DNA of 64,000 nt from Desulfobacca acetoxidans DSM 11109 (GTDB lineage: Bacteria > Desulfobacterota > Desulfobaccia > Desulfobaccales > Desulfobaccaceae). The position numbers were made by a program, and so were the translations under genes. Below, piece after piece: positions 1 through 9,624 of the stretch (position 1 is its first letter; the number at the start of each line of letters is the position of its first letter). The stretch lies in assembly GCF_000195295.1 (NCBI RefSeq), contig NC_015388.1, positions 1-64,000 on the forward strand. Reading direction: 5' to 3'. A model generated the notes under the pieces. The model did not search any database and was not told where the DNA came from. It worked only from the letters and a program-made list of their open reading frames with translations.

Positions 1-86
1 CGGCTTCAAACGCTGATCCGGTCACACGGCTCAGGGAAGAGCGCTTTTCTATCGATATAGAAGATGTATTCAGGTCAGGAGAGGCC

Positions 87-1472
87 ATGGAGAGTTATTG
101 GGAGGAAGTAAAGCATATTTTCAAAGGCAGGCTGGCCTCCTCAGCTTACCAGTTGTGGATTGAACCATTACAGGCGTCTTTCGGAAACGCCGGAGAGTTT
201 TTTCTGGATTGCCCCAACCCTTTCTTCCTGCATTGGGTGCGCAACCATTATCTATCCGACCTTGAGCGGGAATATCGCCTCTTGACTGGCGGAACAACCC
301 AAATCAAGTTGCGCCTTCTCAAGACCCCCGCTAAGAATAAAGAGGACCATTCCCATCGCCTTCAGAGCTGTCTCCCAGAGATCAGCCGCCCCCCAAGCTC
401 CGGACGTCTCCTCAACAAGGCCTTTACCTTCGAACAATTTGTCGTCGGCGCCTCCAATCGCTTCGCCTTTCAGGCCTCTCGAGCCCTGGCTGGCAATGAT
501 GCCTTTTATGGCAGGACCCTCTTTCTAACGGCTCAGCCAGGGCTGGGCAAGAGCCATCTCTCCCAGGCCGTGGGCAACTATATTCAAACGAACTACCGTC
601 ATCATCAGGTCTTCTATTTAACCGCCGAAGATTTCGCCAACGAAATGGTGGCGGCTTTGCGGCAGGGGGCGATGGCGCAGTTTAAGGACAAATTCCGGCG
701 GCAATGCGATACCTTATTGTTGGAGGGGGTTCATTTCCTTAGCGGCAAAGAGAAGATTCAAGCCGAGTTATGTTATACTCTGGATTGTCTGGCGGACCTG
801 AATAAGAAGCTGGTCTTCACCAGCCCGTATTTGCCCATGGAAATTCCTCATCTCAAGCAGGAGTTGCTTTCCCGTTTCACCGGCGGCGTCATCACCCCCA
901 TAGACCCCCCGGATTTCTCCACGCGGGTATCTATCCTAACCCGAAAGGCGCAGGATCGTCAGGTCCAGGTGCCGCGCGAAGTTAAGGAGCATTTAGCCAC
1001 CTATCTAACCCAAGATGTCCGTCAGATGGTAAGCGCTCTAGATAATCTGCTCCTTAAGGCAGCCACGCTAAAAACTGACATCAATCTGGACTTGGCCAAT
1101 GAAGTCCTCCGTGATTTTCAAGCCGCCTCCCAAGCTCTTAGGATAGAGGATATTCAGAAACTAACCGGGCAGGTGTATCAGGTGAGCCAGGAGGAGCTCC
1201 TCGGTAAGTCTCGTAAGAAGAAAATTGTCAAAGCCAGGAATCTGGCGATTTATCTCTCACACCACTATCTGCAGAAACAACTCAAGGACTTGGCGCGATC
1301 CTTCCGACGGACTCATTCCACCATTATCCACTCCTTGGAATGTGTCGAACGAGATCTTAAGGTTTCAGCCGGTTTTGCGGCGGAACTGCAGTATTTAGAA
1401 GAGCGTCTGCAAACCTCGCGGCGCTGGCGTCAATCGACCCTACCCCAACCCAAGGCCTCAACTCGAAATTGA
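87..1472 (+). CDS. DnaA-like replication initiator paralogue
   Basis: This 461-residue protein has the full DnaA layout: an N-terminal domain I (about 1-75), an AAA+ core (about 110-340) and a C-terminal DnaA-box-binding helix-turn-helix (about 350-445). The Walker A loop PGLGKSHL is at 151-158. Walker B is unusual: where DnaA normally has LIDDIQF this protein has LLEGVHF at 212-218, so the two acidic residues become Glu-Gly. The DNA-binding signature near 406-416 reads FRRTHSTIIHS instead of the usual GGRDHTTVLHA. The arginine of the VRQMVSAL segment, equivalent to sensor II, is kept. The start ATG follows AGGAGAGGCC. No dnaN, recF or gyrB lies next to it. I infer a second DnaA with altered nucleotide handling rather than the main initiator, but a highly divergent sole DnaA cannot be excluded. 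Confidence 0.85.
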   Translation: MESYWEEVKHIFKGRLASSAYQLWIEPLQASFGNAGEFFLDCPNPFFLHWVRNHYLSDLEREYRLLTGGTTQIKLRLLKTPAKNKEDHSHRLQSCLPEISRPPSSGRLLNKAFTFEQFVVGASNRFAFQASRALAGNDAFYGRTLFLTAQPGLGKSHLSQAVGNYIQTNYRHHQVFYLTAEDFANEMVAALRQGAMAQFKDKFRRQCDTLLLEGVHFLSGKEKIQAELCYTLDCLADLNKKLVFTSPYLPMEIPHLKQELLSRFTGGVITPIDPPDFSTRVSILTRKAQDRQVQVPREVKEHLATYLTQDVRQMVSALDNLLLKAATLKTDINLDLANEVLRDFQAASQALRIEDIQKLTGQVYQVSQEELLGKSRKKKIVKARNLAIYLSHHYLQKQLKDLARSFRRTHSTIIHSLECVERDLKVSAGFAAELQYLEERLQTSRRWRQSTLPQPKASTRN

Positions 1473-2175
1473 TACCGCGAGTTTGCTGCTGTGGGGGACA
1501 AACTGTTACGCCCATCTGCAATGATTGCTCTCCCTCTGAGGCCATGGCAAAAATCATCTTCCTTCTACTAATCAATCTGAGGGCAGGAAAGAATCCCATG
1601 TTTTTCCAAGGTTGAGATCCTTCACAGCGTCTAACAGGCAAAAACAGAGCTTTTGGAAGAAGCTCCTCCTTCGAAGGATTCTGCTATTGATAAAAGTAGG
1701 AAGTATGTTATAATAGTAATTGTAATTTCCTATCGGTCACCCGCAAGCCATGAAAATCATTTGCCGGTGTTGCCGCGCGGCCCTAAGCCGCAACCAAGAT
1801 AAGAAATCTCATTGTGCAGTTTTATCAACAGAATAAAGGCACAATTTTCTCGTTTGTAGCGAGGGGGTTACTACGTCCCTACAGAGATGACCCCAAAAAT
1901 AAAGGACTTTCCGGATGAAGAAGACTCATCAGGGATCCCTTAGAACGCAGACCTGGAGGTCTGCGCTACCGATCTTCCGGTACACCAGCCGTTGCATGGC
2001 AAAACGATATGATTTCCCCGCCTAGGCAGAACTCATCTTCTGACTAACAATTGAAAATGAAAATCCGAAACCGGAAACTTTATTTTTATCTTACCTTTGC
2101 CATATTGCTCCATTCGAAAACCTGTTGCTAACAGCCGAACATCGGACTCAATTTTATTCTCCAGGAGGGAGTGGG
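1473..2175. other. Gene-free gap with palindrome and period-7 tract
   Basis: About 700 bases hold no convincing gene. They contain one DnaA-box-like nonamer with one mismatch (TTATCAACA near 1823), the palindrome listed separately at 1947-1966, and a degenerate heptamer tract at about 2053-2081 (GAAAATG, AAAATCC, GAAACCG, GAAACTT). I see no AT-rich unwinding region or cluster of DnaA boxes that would make this an origin. Confidence 0.5.
1947..1966. repeat. Perfect palindrome, REP-like
   Basis: An 8-bp perfect inverted repeat, CGCAGACC and GGTCTGCG, separated by TGGA. It is followed by CTACC. It has the look of the short dispersed palindromic elements common between bacterial genes. No T-run follows, so it is not a simple terminator. 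Confidence 0.55.
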
Positions 2176-2979
2176 ATGTCGCCAGACGTTACTTCTCGAG
2201 CTGGGTCAGCCTATCATCTGCATACTGAACCGGGTGATATTGCTCCTTTTATCTTAACCTCGGGCTCCCGGCAGCGCATTCGCCGGTTGTCCGCTCTTTT
2301 TGATACGATTTCATTTGAACGTGAGAATAGGGAATTTCTCACAGTTACGGGAACCTACAGGAACATACCGATTACCGGGATGTCCACCGGCATCGGCGCC
2401 TCCAGCACGGTTATTGCCATTGTTGAGGCCCTGCAATGTCAGCCGCAGGCCACCTTTATACGCCTGGGCAGTTGTGGCAGCCTGCAGTCTCACATCCAGG
2501 TGGGTGAATTCGTTATCAGCCACAGGGCCCTGCGGCAGGAATTCGTTACCCATTTGTACGCCCCTCCGGAGATTGAAGCGGTGGCCGATCCGGATATCAC
2601 CCAGGCATTAATCCAGGCGGCACGGCAAATGGGGGTTTCCTCCCATTGCGGTTTGACCTGCACCACGGCAGATTTCTATCACGGCCAGGGACGCGCCGCT
2701 CCGGGGTTCACCGGATTCGATTCCTCTCTGCTTGCAAATCTACAGGTCCAGGGAGTCTTGAACCTGGAAATGGAGATGGCCGTATATCTTACCCTGGCTC
2801 AGGTCTGCCAATACCCCATGCGGGCGGGGGGTGTGACGGCAGTATTTGCCGACCGCTGTCGCAATGTCATTATCGACCCCCAGCAGGCAACCGAAGCGGA
2901 GGAACTTCTCTGTCGGATAGGACTCCTGGCTGCCGAACTACTAGTTGCCCAACCATTGTCAAAGGAGCACCGACCATGA
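2176..2979 (+). CDS. Nucleoside phosphorylase (uridine phosphorylase-like)
   Basis: This protein of about 267 residues belongs to the PNP/UDP phosphorylase superfamily, which cleaves nucleosides with phosphate to release base and ribose-1-phosphate. Visible marks are the N-terminal phosphate-site segment ending in LTSGSRQRI, the STGIGASS loop, the RLGSCGSL strand and the NLEMEMAVYL segment that holds the ribose-binding Glu-Met-Glu of uridine phosphorylases. An in-frame start exists 17 codons upstream, but ATG 2176 has a clear site (AGGAGGGAGTGGG) and gives the usual family length. Its stop overlaps the panE start as ATGA, so the two are translationally coupled. The natural nucleoside is not resolvable; uridine is the best guess. 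Confidence 0.85.
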   Translation: MSPDVTSRAGSAYHLHTEPGDIAPFILTSGSRQRIRRLSALFDTISFERENREFLTVTGTYRNIPITGMSTGIGASSTVIAIVEALQCQPQATFIRLGSCGSLQSHIQVGEFVISHRALRQEFVTHLYAPPEIEAVADPDITQALIQAARQMGVSSHCGLTCTTADFYHGQGRAAPGFTGFDSSLLANLQVQGVLNLEMEMAVYLTLAQVCQYPMRAGGVTAVFADRCRNVIIDPQQATEAEELLCRIGLLAAELLVAQPLSKEHRP

Positions 2980-3926
2980 AAATTGCCATCATTGGTCCCG
3001 GCGCTATGGGTCTGTTTTTCGCCGCCCGGCTCCAGGAATCCGGCCAGGAGGTCTGGCTGCTGGATTACCGACCGGAGCGCACCGCCCACCTCAAGCAGCA
3101 CGCTCTTCGGTTGATCACTCTTGATGGTGAAGACCGGGACTATTATCTGAACGTAGTGTACGAAGCCCACGCTATCGGTCCCTGCGATCTGACCCTGGTA
3201 ACGGTCAAAGCGCACCAAACCGAGGCCGCCGCTGCGCAACTGCCGCTCCTGATGGCTGACGGCGGGGTTGCCTTAACCCTGCAGAACGGCATCGGCAACC
3301 TGGAAACCATGGCCGCGGTCGTCGGTCCCGAACGACTCCTAGCAGGAGTCACTACGCTGGGAGTTACCTTGCTGGAAATCGGCCGCATCCGCCACGCCGG
3401 CCAAGGTCCGGTGCTTATCGGTCGCCCTCCCGGAGCCCTGGTAACGGACGAGACATTGAGGCTCATAGTGGAGGTTTTCCGCGGCGCCGGCCTGGATTGT
3501 CGGGAAACCGCGGATATCATGGCGGCAGTTTGGGACAAGCTTCTCATCAATGTTGGCATTAATTCGGTCACGGCCCTCACCCGTTTGCGCAACGGTCAAC
3601 TTCTGATCGCCCCCGAGGCCTGGCGGGTAGCCTCTGCAGCGGTCCAGGAAGCCTGGCAGACAGCCCTGGCCTCCGGTGTCAAACCCTCGCCTGAGCCCCT
3701 GTCCCGGATGCGCCAGGTTTGCCAGGCCACTGCCAACAATCGCTCTTCCATGTTGCAAGACGTCCTGGCCAAAAGGCAGACGGAAATTGACGCCATCAAC
3801 GGCCAGATCGTCAGGCTCGGCATTACACTGCAGGTGGCGACGCCGATCAACGCCCTGCTCACCGATCTCATCAAGGCCCTGGAGTTGGGATTGGTAAGCG
3901 GTGCGACAAATGTTATTTCGGAGTAA
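2976..3926 (+). CDS. panE: 2-dehydropantoate 2-reductase (ketopantoate reductase)
   Basis: The product is 316 residues, the usual size for the ApbA/PanE family, which reduces ketopantoate to pantoate with NADPH in pantothenate and CoA synthesis. The N-terminus is a Rossmann motif (IIGPGAMG, residues 4-11), followed by the family's TVKAHQT and LTLQNGIGN segments (the latter normally includes the substrate-contacting Asn). A C-terminal domain with AVWDKLLINVGINSVTAL carries the conserved Lys and Asn. The ATG overlaps the stop of the phosphorylase gene by four bases. The family also contains look-alike ketoreductases, so substrate is inferred. A hairpin with a short T-run follows at 3985. Confidence 0.85.
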   Translation: MKIAIIGPGAMGLFFAARLQESGQEVWLLDYRPERTAHLKQHALRLITLDGEDRDYYLNVVYEAHAIGPCDLTLVTVKAHQTEAAAAQLPLLMADGGVALTLQNGIGNLETMAAVVGPERLLAGVTTLGVTLLEIGRIRHAGQGPVLIGRPPGALVTDETLRLIVEVFRGAGLDCRETADIMAAVWDKLLINVGINSVTALTRLRNGQLLIAPEAWRVASAAVQEAWQTALASGVKPSPEPLSRMRQVCQATANNRSSMLQDVLAKRQTEIDAINGQIVRLGITLQVATPINALLTDLIKALELGLVSGATNVISE

Positions 3927-3984
3927 CGCCGATCGGCGGGTGGGTTTGTCAACACAGTAACCGGTGGAGCTTGAGAGACAAGTT

Positions 3985-4017
3985 CGGTTCCCAAGCAGGA
4001 GCTCGGGAACCGGTTTT
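3985..4017 (+). terminator. Probable terminator after panE
   Basis: An 8-bp stem (CGGTTCCC with GGGAACCG, 12-nt loop) is followed by GTTTT. It lies between the convergent panE and porin genes. The T-run is short, so efficiency is uncertain. Confidence 0.5.
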
Positions 4018-4066
4018 CCAAAATTTTTGAGCTGGGGAATACCCTTCCGACTAAAATACCATCCGG

Positions 4067-4957
4067 TTAGAAAGCCACGGTGACGTTGATACCACCATAA
4101 ACGTGATTGTGCTGGGTATCCCAGGAAAAGGCGTTGAGGAGGGGGGTGGAATCCCCGCCCAGGGCATACCAAAAACCGACCTTGGGTGAAACCGTGACCC
4201 ACTTATGCACCGGAATATTCCAGGTAGCGTAGAGTTGGCCAACCAGCGGGCCGGAAAACGCCTTTTCGGGGTTATTGGGATTCGGATACGCCGCCGCATC
4301 ATCGGAAAATAAAAAAATATAACTATTGCCGATATCTAAATTCGACTTCAGGAAGGGCAGGTCAAAAACCCGGTTGACCCCCACCGTCAGCCAGTTGCCG
4401 GGATAATGCATGAATTCCCGGTTATAGGTGGCGGCAAGCTTAAACCAATTGACGTCGGCCGAAAGGCCGGTATAAAACTCACAGGAGTCCCCCTGGGGAG
4501 AAATTACTCCATCAAGGGCGTAATAGATAAAACCCAGATTCAGGGTAAGGGCCTTGAGGCGTTCACCATTGTAAAGGTCGCGGCTATAGCCCACAGTAAA
4601 GTCGGTTTCGTTCCACTTCGAGCCTGTCCTGGGAGTGACGGCAAAAGGAGCGTTCTCCGACGTATCCCAGTTGCCCCAGAAATTAACCGAAAAACCCTTA
4701 TAGGCCACCGTTATTGAGGGCTGTATGACGGCGCTGGAGCGGCTCAGAGCCATACCGCGCCAGATATACTGGCTCAAAAAATCTACCCCCAGGCTGACGG
4801 AAGGCCGATCTTCTGCTGGCTGCGCCGCCGCAGTAGTCGTTTCGGTATTCGGATTTTCGGTCTGAGCCGCAACCGGGGACAAGTTCAGAGAAAATAGCAG
4901 TAAAATCACCAAAACGGCGGATGCCAGGCCGGTATTCCCAATTCGTCTTACTATCAT
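4067..4957 (-). CDS. TorF-like outer-membrane porin
   Basis: This 296-residue protein starts with a Sec signal peptide (MIVRRIGNTG, then a hydrophobic run ending near AAQ at about residue 32). Next is a polar Thr/Ala/Gln-rich linker, then a series of amphipathic strands typical of a beta-barrel. The first strand contains SQYIWRGMALS, the hallmark of the family annotated as TorF putative porins. The protein ends in an aromatic residue (VTVAF), the usual barrel-insertion signal. It is probably a general or solute-specific pore in the outer membrane. It is transcribed alone, converging with panE. Substrate is unknown. Confidence 0.75.
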   Translation of the reverse strand: MIVRRIGNTGLASAVLVILLLFSLNLSPVAAQTENPNTETTTAAAQPAEDRPSVSLGVDFLSQYIWRGMALSRSSAVIQPSITVAYKGFSVNFWGNWDTSENAPFAVTPRTGSKWNETDFTVGYSRDLYNGERLKALTLNLGFIYYALDGVISPQGDSCEFYTGLSADVNWFKLAATYNREFMHYPGNWLTVGVNRVFDLPFLKSNLDIGNSYIFLFSDDAAAYPNPNNPEKAFSGPLVGQLYATWNIPVHKWVTVSPKVGFWYALGGDSTPLLNAFSWDTQHNHVYGGINVTVAF

Positions 4958-5131
4958 TGTCTTCTCCTCTCAATTTCCTGCTTAGAGGCGTTCAGCTATC
5001 AGCGGCTCCAACAAGTCAAATGCAAGCTTTTGCATAGGATAGAAATTCCATAAATCCCGATCATAATGCTATGCTTTATCAGGCTGACGGCTGAACGCTT
5101 TCCCCCTCTTTCCGGAAACCAGAAATCGATA

Positions 5132-6714
<1,583 letters not shown>

Positions 6715-6770
6715 CTTCGCTTCCTCCCATAGATTAATAAATATCTATTATTGCTTTGTGTATTTATTAA

Positions 6771-6787
6771 AGCAAAGAGGATGCCAT
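6771..6787 (-). promoter_or_regulatory. Sigma-54-type promoter for amtB-glnK
   Basis: On the minus strand the bases read TGGCAT-CCTCT-TTGCT. This gives the invariant GG and GC of the -24/-12 elements with the required ten-base spacing, and only minor departures from the sigma-54 consensus. The predicted transcript start, near 6760, is about 45 bases before the amtB ATG. RpoN control of amtB-glnK is well known in proteobacteria, which supports the assignment. I did not identify a clear NtrC enhancer in the AT-rich DNA upstream. Confidence 0.65.
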
Positions 6788-7125
6788 ATTAATATTCAAA
6801 TATATTAATAAGTTATAAAATACTTAATTACACAGATGTAAGTTCTGAAAAATGGTGGTTACATTTATGTATAGCGGCAGATAGACGGGGATGAAGAGAG
6901 AGGCAGTTAGGAATGCCAATATTGCTAACTATTACAACCTGTTATGAGTATTAAAGGCTCAGCATTCAACAGGAGTGATGTGGCAATCTAATACTTCAGG
7001 TATCTGAGGGAATAGATCAAGGAATGGTGGGCAGTGCCCACCTTACTGCACCAACAGGCCGAACCGTAGGGGCAAATCTTGCATATCTAAAAAGTAACTT
7101 GCCGAGTTCCTGCTGTTAATGGACA
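6788..7125. other. Gap upstream of amtB, AT-rich
   Basis: No gene is seen. The amtB-proximal half is very AT-rich (TATTAATA-like runs) and could hold activator sites. The tmk-proximal half contains the palindrome at 7026-7042. Confidence 0.4.
7026..7042. repeat. Dispersed palindrome GGTGGGC-AGT-GCCCACC
   Basis: Seven-base perfect arms around AGT. The context ATCAAGGAAT before it closely matches ATCAAGAAAT before the palindrome at 14762, so the two are copies of one short dispersed element. A looser relative is at 44623. Confidence 0.55.
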
Positions 7126-7779
7126 TTAACCGCTGACTGGCGCAGATTGTTTCCTGGACGGTTTGAGCAATGGCTGCACCAGGGTCAAAATCCGGGCGTG
7201 CACTGCAGCGATAGTGCCCTGGCCATCAAGGTGCTGAAGATAAGGGGCGCGCAGACGTGAGAAGATCTGCGCGACTTTGGTCAAATAGGCGAGATTTTCA
7301 AAGCTGCTGCGCTTCTGCCCGGAGCGTTGCTGGAGCCGAGCGGTAATCTCGGATAGAGGTAACGTCAGGATGATAGCCAGGTCCGGCCGGGGAGCGAAGG
7401 TCTCGTGGCACTTCTGAATCCGATCAGGATCAAGTCCCAGAGCTCCCTGATAGGCCATGGAGGAGAAATAGTATCTATCAGTAATAACGATCTTCCCGGC
7501 TACAAGGGCTGGCCGAATGACCTGGGCAACATGTTCCCGACGATCGGCGATGAAGAGCTCCAACTCGGCCTTAGGGGTGAGACCCTGCCGGCCGTGCAAG
7601 AGTATCTGCCGAATCTGCTGCCCCCAGGGGCCGGTCGTCGGTTCCCGGGTAAGAATCACCGACAGGCCGAGCCGGGAGAGAGCCTGGGCCAAGAGGTGGG
7701 CTTGAGTGGTCTTGCCAACGCCGTCTACACCTTCGAAGGCAATCAGCCTGCCGCCAACCGCCGGTTGGGAGCTATCCAT
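7126..7779 (-). CDS. tmk: Thymidylate kinase
   Basis: This 217-residue kinase phosphorylates dTMP to dTDP. It has the P-loop GVDGVGKTTQ near the N-terminus, the TREPTTGPWGQ segment that holds the conserved Arg, and DRYYFSSMAYQGA, the TMP-kinase DR(Y/F) signature. Further upstream a TTG start is possible, but ATG 7779 has AAGG ten bases before it and gives normal family spacing to the P-loop. The gene appears to be transcribed alone. The C-terminus has a short basic tail. Confidence 0.92.
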   Translation of the reverse strand: MDSSQPAVGGRLIAFEGVDGVGKTTQAHLLAQALSRLGLSVILTREPTTGPWGQQIRQILLHGRQGLTPKAELELFIADRREHVAQVIRPALVAGKIVITDRYYFSSMAYQGALGLDPDRIQKCHETFAPRPDLAIILTLPLSEITARLQQRSGQKRSSFENLAYLTKVAQIFSRLRAPYLQHLDGQGTIAAVHARILTLVQPLLKPSRKQSAPVSG

Positions 7780-7863
7780 GATATTCTGGCACCTTCCCAA
7801 TACGATATCGGCTGTAGCATGTCAGACCCGACGCCATAAATCAATATTTTTGTCTCCTACCCA

Positions 7864-7893
7864 TAAAGAAAGCCGGAGGGTTTAGCTCCGGCT
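7864..7893 (-). terminator. Terminator of hsp20
   Basis: On the minus strand an 8-bp perfect stem (AGCCGGAG with CTCCGGCT, 7-nt loop) is followed by TTCTTT. It lies 27 bases past the hsp20 stop. Confidence 0.75.
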
Positions 7894-7919
7894 CTGGCAA
7901 TAATCTTTTCAGCGCGGGA

Positions 7920-8366
7920 TTACTCAGCTTTTATCTCGATGGCCTTGGCCTTGACTTCTTCTTTCTTCGGACAGGTAACGGTAAGAACACCCTGCTTGTA
8001 AGCAGCTTCGATTTTGTCAGCTTCCACACTTACCGGCAGTCGCATGGTGCGACTAAAAGAGCCATAGTTACGCTCCACCAGGTGATAGTTTTCTTCTTTT
8101 TCCTCCCGCTCAGACTTTTTTTCCCCCTTAATGGTAAGCATATCGCCGGACAGGGAGATATCAATGTCCTTGGCATCTATGCCGGGAATTTCGGCCTTGA
8201 CCACGATCTTATCAGCGGTTTCGGAAACGTCCACCGACGGGACCCACTCAGCCTCCAGGGGTTTGAAGGCGCGACGGCCACTGCCGAAATAATCATCCCA
8301 CAGACGGTCCATTTCCCGGCGCAGCTTTGAGACTTCCCGGAAGGGTTTCCATTCCATAATATCCAT
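7920..8366 (-). CDS. Hsp20/alpha-crystallin small heat-shock protein
   Basis: This 148-residue holdase chaperone has a short N-terminal arm (DIMEWKPFREVSKL), a full alpha-crystallin domain (about 40-135) and the C-terminal sheet with the A-x-x-x-G-V-L motif (AAYKQGVLTVTCPK). The end, AKAIEIKAE, includes the I-x-I tail used for oligomer contacts. ATG 8366 follows GGGAGG at good spacing; a TTG three codons earlier sits on top of that site and is rejected. A strong terminator closes the unit. No CIRCE element is visible; heat-shock control is assumed from the family only. Confidence 0.93.
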   Translation of the reverse strand: MDIMEWKPFREVSKLRREMDRLWDDYFGSGRRAFKPLEAEWVPSVDVSETADKIVVKAEIPGIDAKDIDISLSGDMLTIKGEKKSEREEKEENYHLVERNYGSFSRTMRLPVSVEADKIEAAYKQGVLTVTCPKKEEVKAKAIEIKAE

Positions 8367-8508
8367 CAGTAGCAACCTCCCTCGCGTTAATGATAAGATA
8401 TTTCTACATTTATGTATAATCTAATGCCAACCGGCAAGCTTGTCAAGTTGACCGAAGGGGGGAAGGCAACTATTCACGAAGCAAAGAGGGTCTGCCCCTT
8501 TTTTCTGC

Positions 8509-8537
8509 TTGAATAAAAAATGCATTAGTGGTATGAA
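8509..8537 (+). promoter_or_regulatory. Candidate promoter of pyrB leader
   Basis: TTGAAT and TATGAA are separated by 17 bases, each matching four of six consensus positions. TATAGC at 8539 is an alternative -10. The position would start a transcript just upstream of the leader peptide at 8567. This is a weak prediction. Confidence 0.35.
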
Positions 8538-8566
8538 GTATAGCGCGTTAAGAGAACAGGAATCGG

Positions 8567-8608
8567 ATGAAGATGATCGCCAGGCGAATGACAGGAATAA
8601 TGTGTTGA
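8567..8608 (+). CDS. Putative pyrB leader peptide, 13 residues
   Basis: A mini-gene reads MKMIARRMTGIMC and is preceded by AGGA at six bases. It stops six bases before the attenuator stem at 8615. The arrangement resembles the E. coli pyrBI leader, where coupled translation close behind RNA polymerase blocks the terminator when UTP is low. Whether it is translated is not known. Confidence 0.45.
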   Translation: MKMIARRMTGIMC

Positions 8609-8614
8609 GATAGC

Positions 8615-8644
8615 CCTCCTTTGAATCAAAGGAGGTTTTTTTTT
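8615..8644 (+). terminator. Attenuator immediately upstream of pyrB
   Basis: A perfect nine-base stem (CCTCCTTTG with CAAAGGAGG) followed by nine T residues is a textbook intrinsic terminator. It lies only 17 bases before the pyrB start codon and just after a short leader peptide, so it would stop transcripts entering pyrBC unless prevented. I infer transcription attenuation of pyrimidine synthesis. Confidence 0.75.
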
Positions 8645-8661
8645 GCTGTTGAGAGGACTCA

Positions 8662-9624
8662 GTGCAAACCAGCAAAACAAGAACAATGTTGTTCAGGCGC
8701 AAAGATCTTTTAGGACTGGCAGGGCTCAGCCGGGAGGAGATCCAGCATATTTTAACGACTGCGGCCTCTTTCAAAGAGATTTCGACCCGGAGCATCAAAA
8801 AAGTACCAACCCTGCGGGGCAAGACGGTCATTACGCTGTTCTATGAACCCAGCACCCGCACCCGAACTTCCTTTGAGATTGCCGCCAAGCGGTTGAGCGC
8901 CGATACCGTGAATCTCTCGATTGCGGCCAGCAGCGTGGTCAAGGGGGAGACCCTGATCGACACAGCTAATAATTTGGAGGCCATGCACCCGGATATTATT
9001 GTTATCCGGCACGCCTGCAGCGGTGCACCCCATCTATTGGCCGGCCGGTTGAAAAGCAGCGTCGTTAACGCCGGGGATGGCCTGCACGAACATCCCACTC
9101 AGGGGCTGCTGGATATGCTGACCGTCTGGGAGGCCAAGGGCCGGTTGGATGGCCTGCGGGTAGCTATTATTGGGGATATCGCCCATTCGCGGGTGGCCCG
9201 GTCCAATATCCACGGCTTTCACACCATGGGCTCCCAGGTTGTGGTCGCCGGACCACAGACCATGCTGCCGCCGTACTTGGAGGCATTAGGGGTAGAGGTC
9301 ACCTATTCTCTGACCGAGGCGGTGCGCCAGGCAGATGTGATTATGATGCTGCGACTGCAGTTGGAACGGCAAGGGCAGATGTTTTTTTCGACATTGCGTG
9401 AATACTCCCGGGTTTTTGGGCTGAATCAGAAACACTTGGCCTTGGCCAAACCCGATGCCCTGGTGATGCATCCGGGACCCTTAAACCGGGGGGTGGAAAT
9501 TTCACCGGAGGTTGCAGATGGCATCCAGTCTGCGATTCTACAGCAGGTCACCAACGGGGTGGCGGTGCGCATGGCGGTCTTATATCTGTTGAGTGGAGGT
9601 GAGCAAAGTGGGACTGCTGCTTAG
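8662..9624 (+). CDS. pyrB: Aspartate carbamoyltransferase, catalytic chain
   Basis: This 320-residue enzyme joins carbamoyl phosphate and aspartate, the first committed step of pyrimidine synthesis. Visible motifs are [13 protein letters not shown] (carbamoyl-phosphate loop), SSVVKGET (80s loop), the HPTQ segment ([11 protein letters not shown]) and [13 protein letters not shown]. It starts at GTG 8662 after GAGAGGA. No pyrI is adjacent. It overlaps pyrC by 17 bases and lies behind the attenuator at 8615. Confidence 0.96.
   Translation: MQTSKTRTMLFRRKDLLGLAGLSREEIQHILTTAASFKEISTRSIKKVPTLRGKTVITLFYEPSTRTRTSFEIAAKRLSADTVNLSIAASSVVKGETLIDTANNLEAMHPDIIVIRHACSGAPHLLAGRLKSSVVNAGDGLHEHPTQGLLDMLTVWEAKGRLDGLRVAIIGDIAHSRVARSNIHGFHTMGSQVVVAGPQTMLPPYLEALGVEVTYSLTEAVRQADVIMMLRLQLERQGQMFFSTLREYSRVFGLNQKHLALAKPDALVMHPGPLNRGVEISPEVADGIQSAILQQVTNGVAVRMAVLYLLSGGEQSGTAA

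Noticed and set aside
1473-2124. Chromosomal replication origin next to the DnaA-like gene
   Set aside because: Only one imperfect DnaA box is seen, there is no unwinding region, and dnaN/recF are absent.
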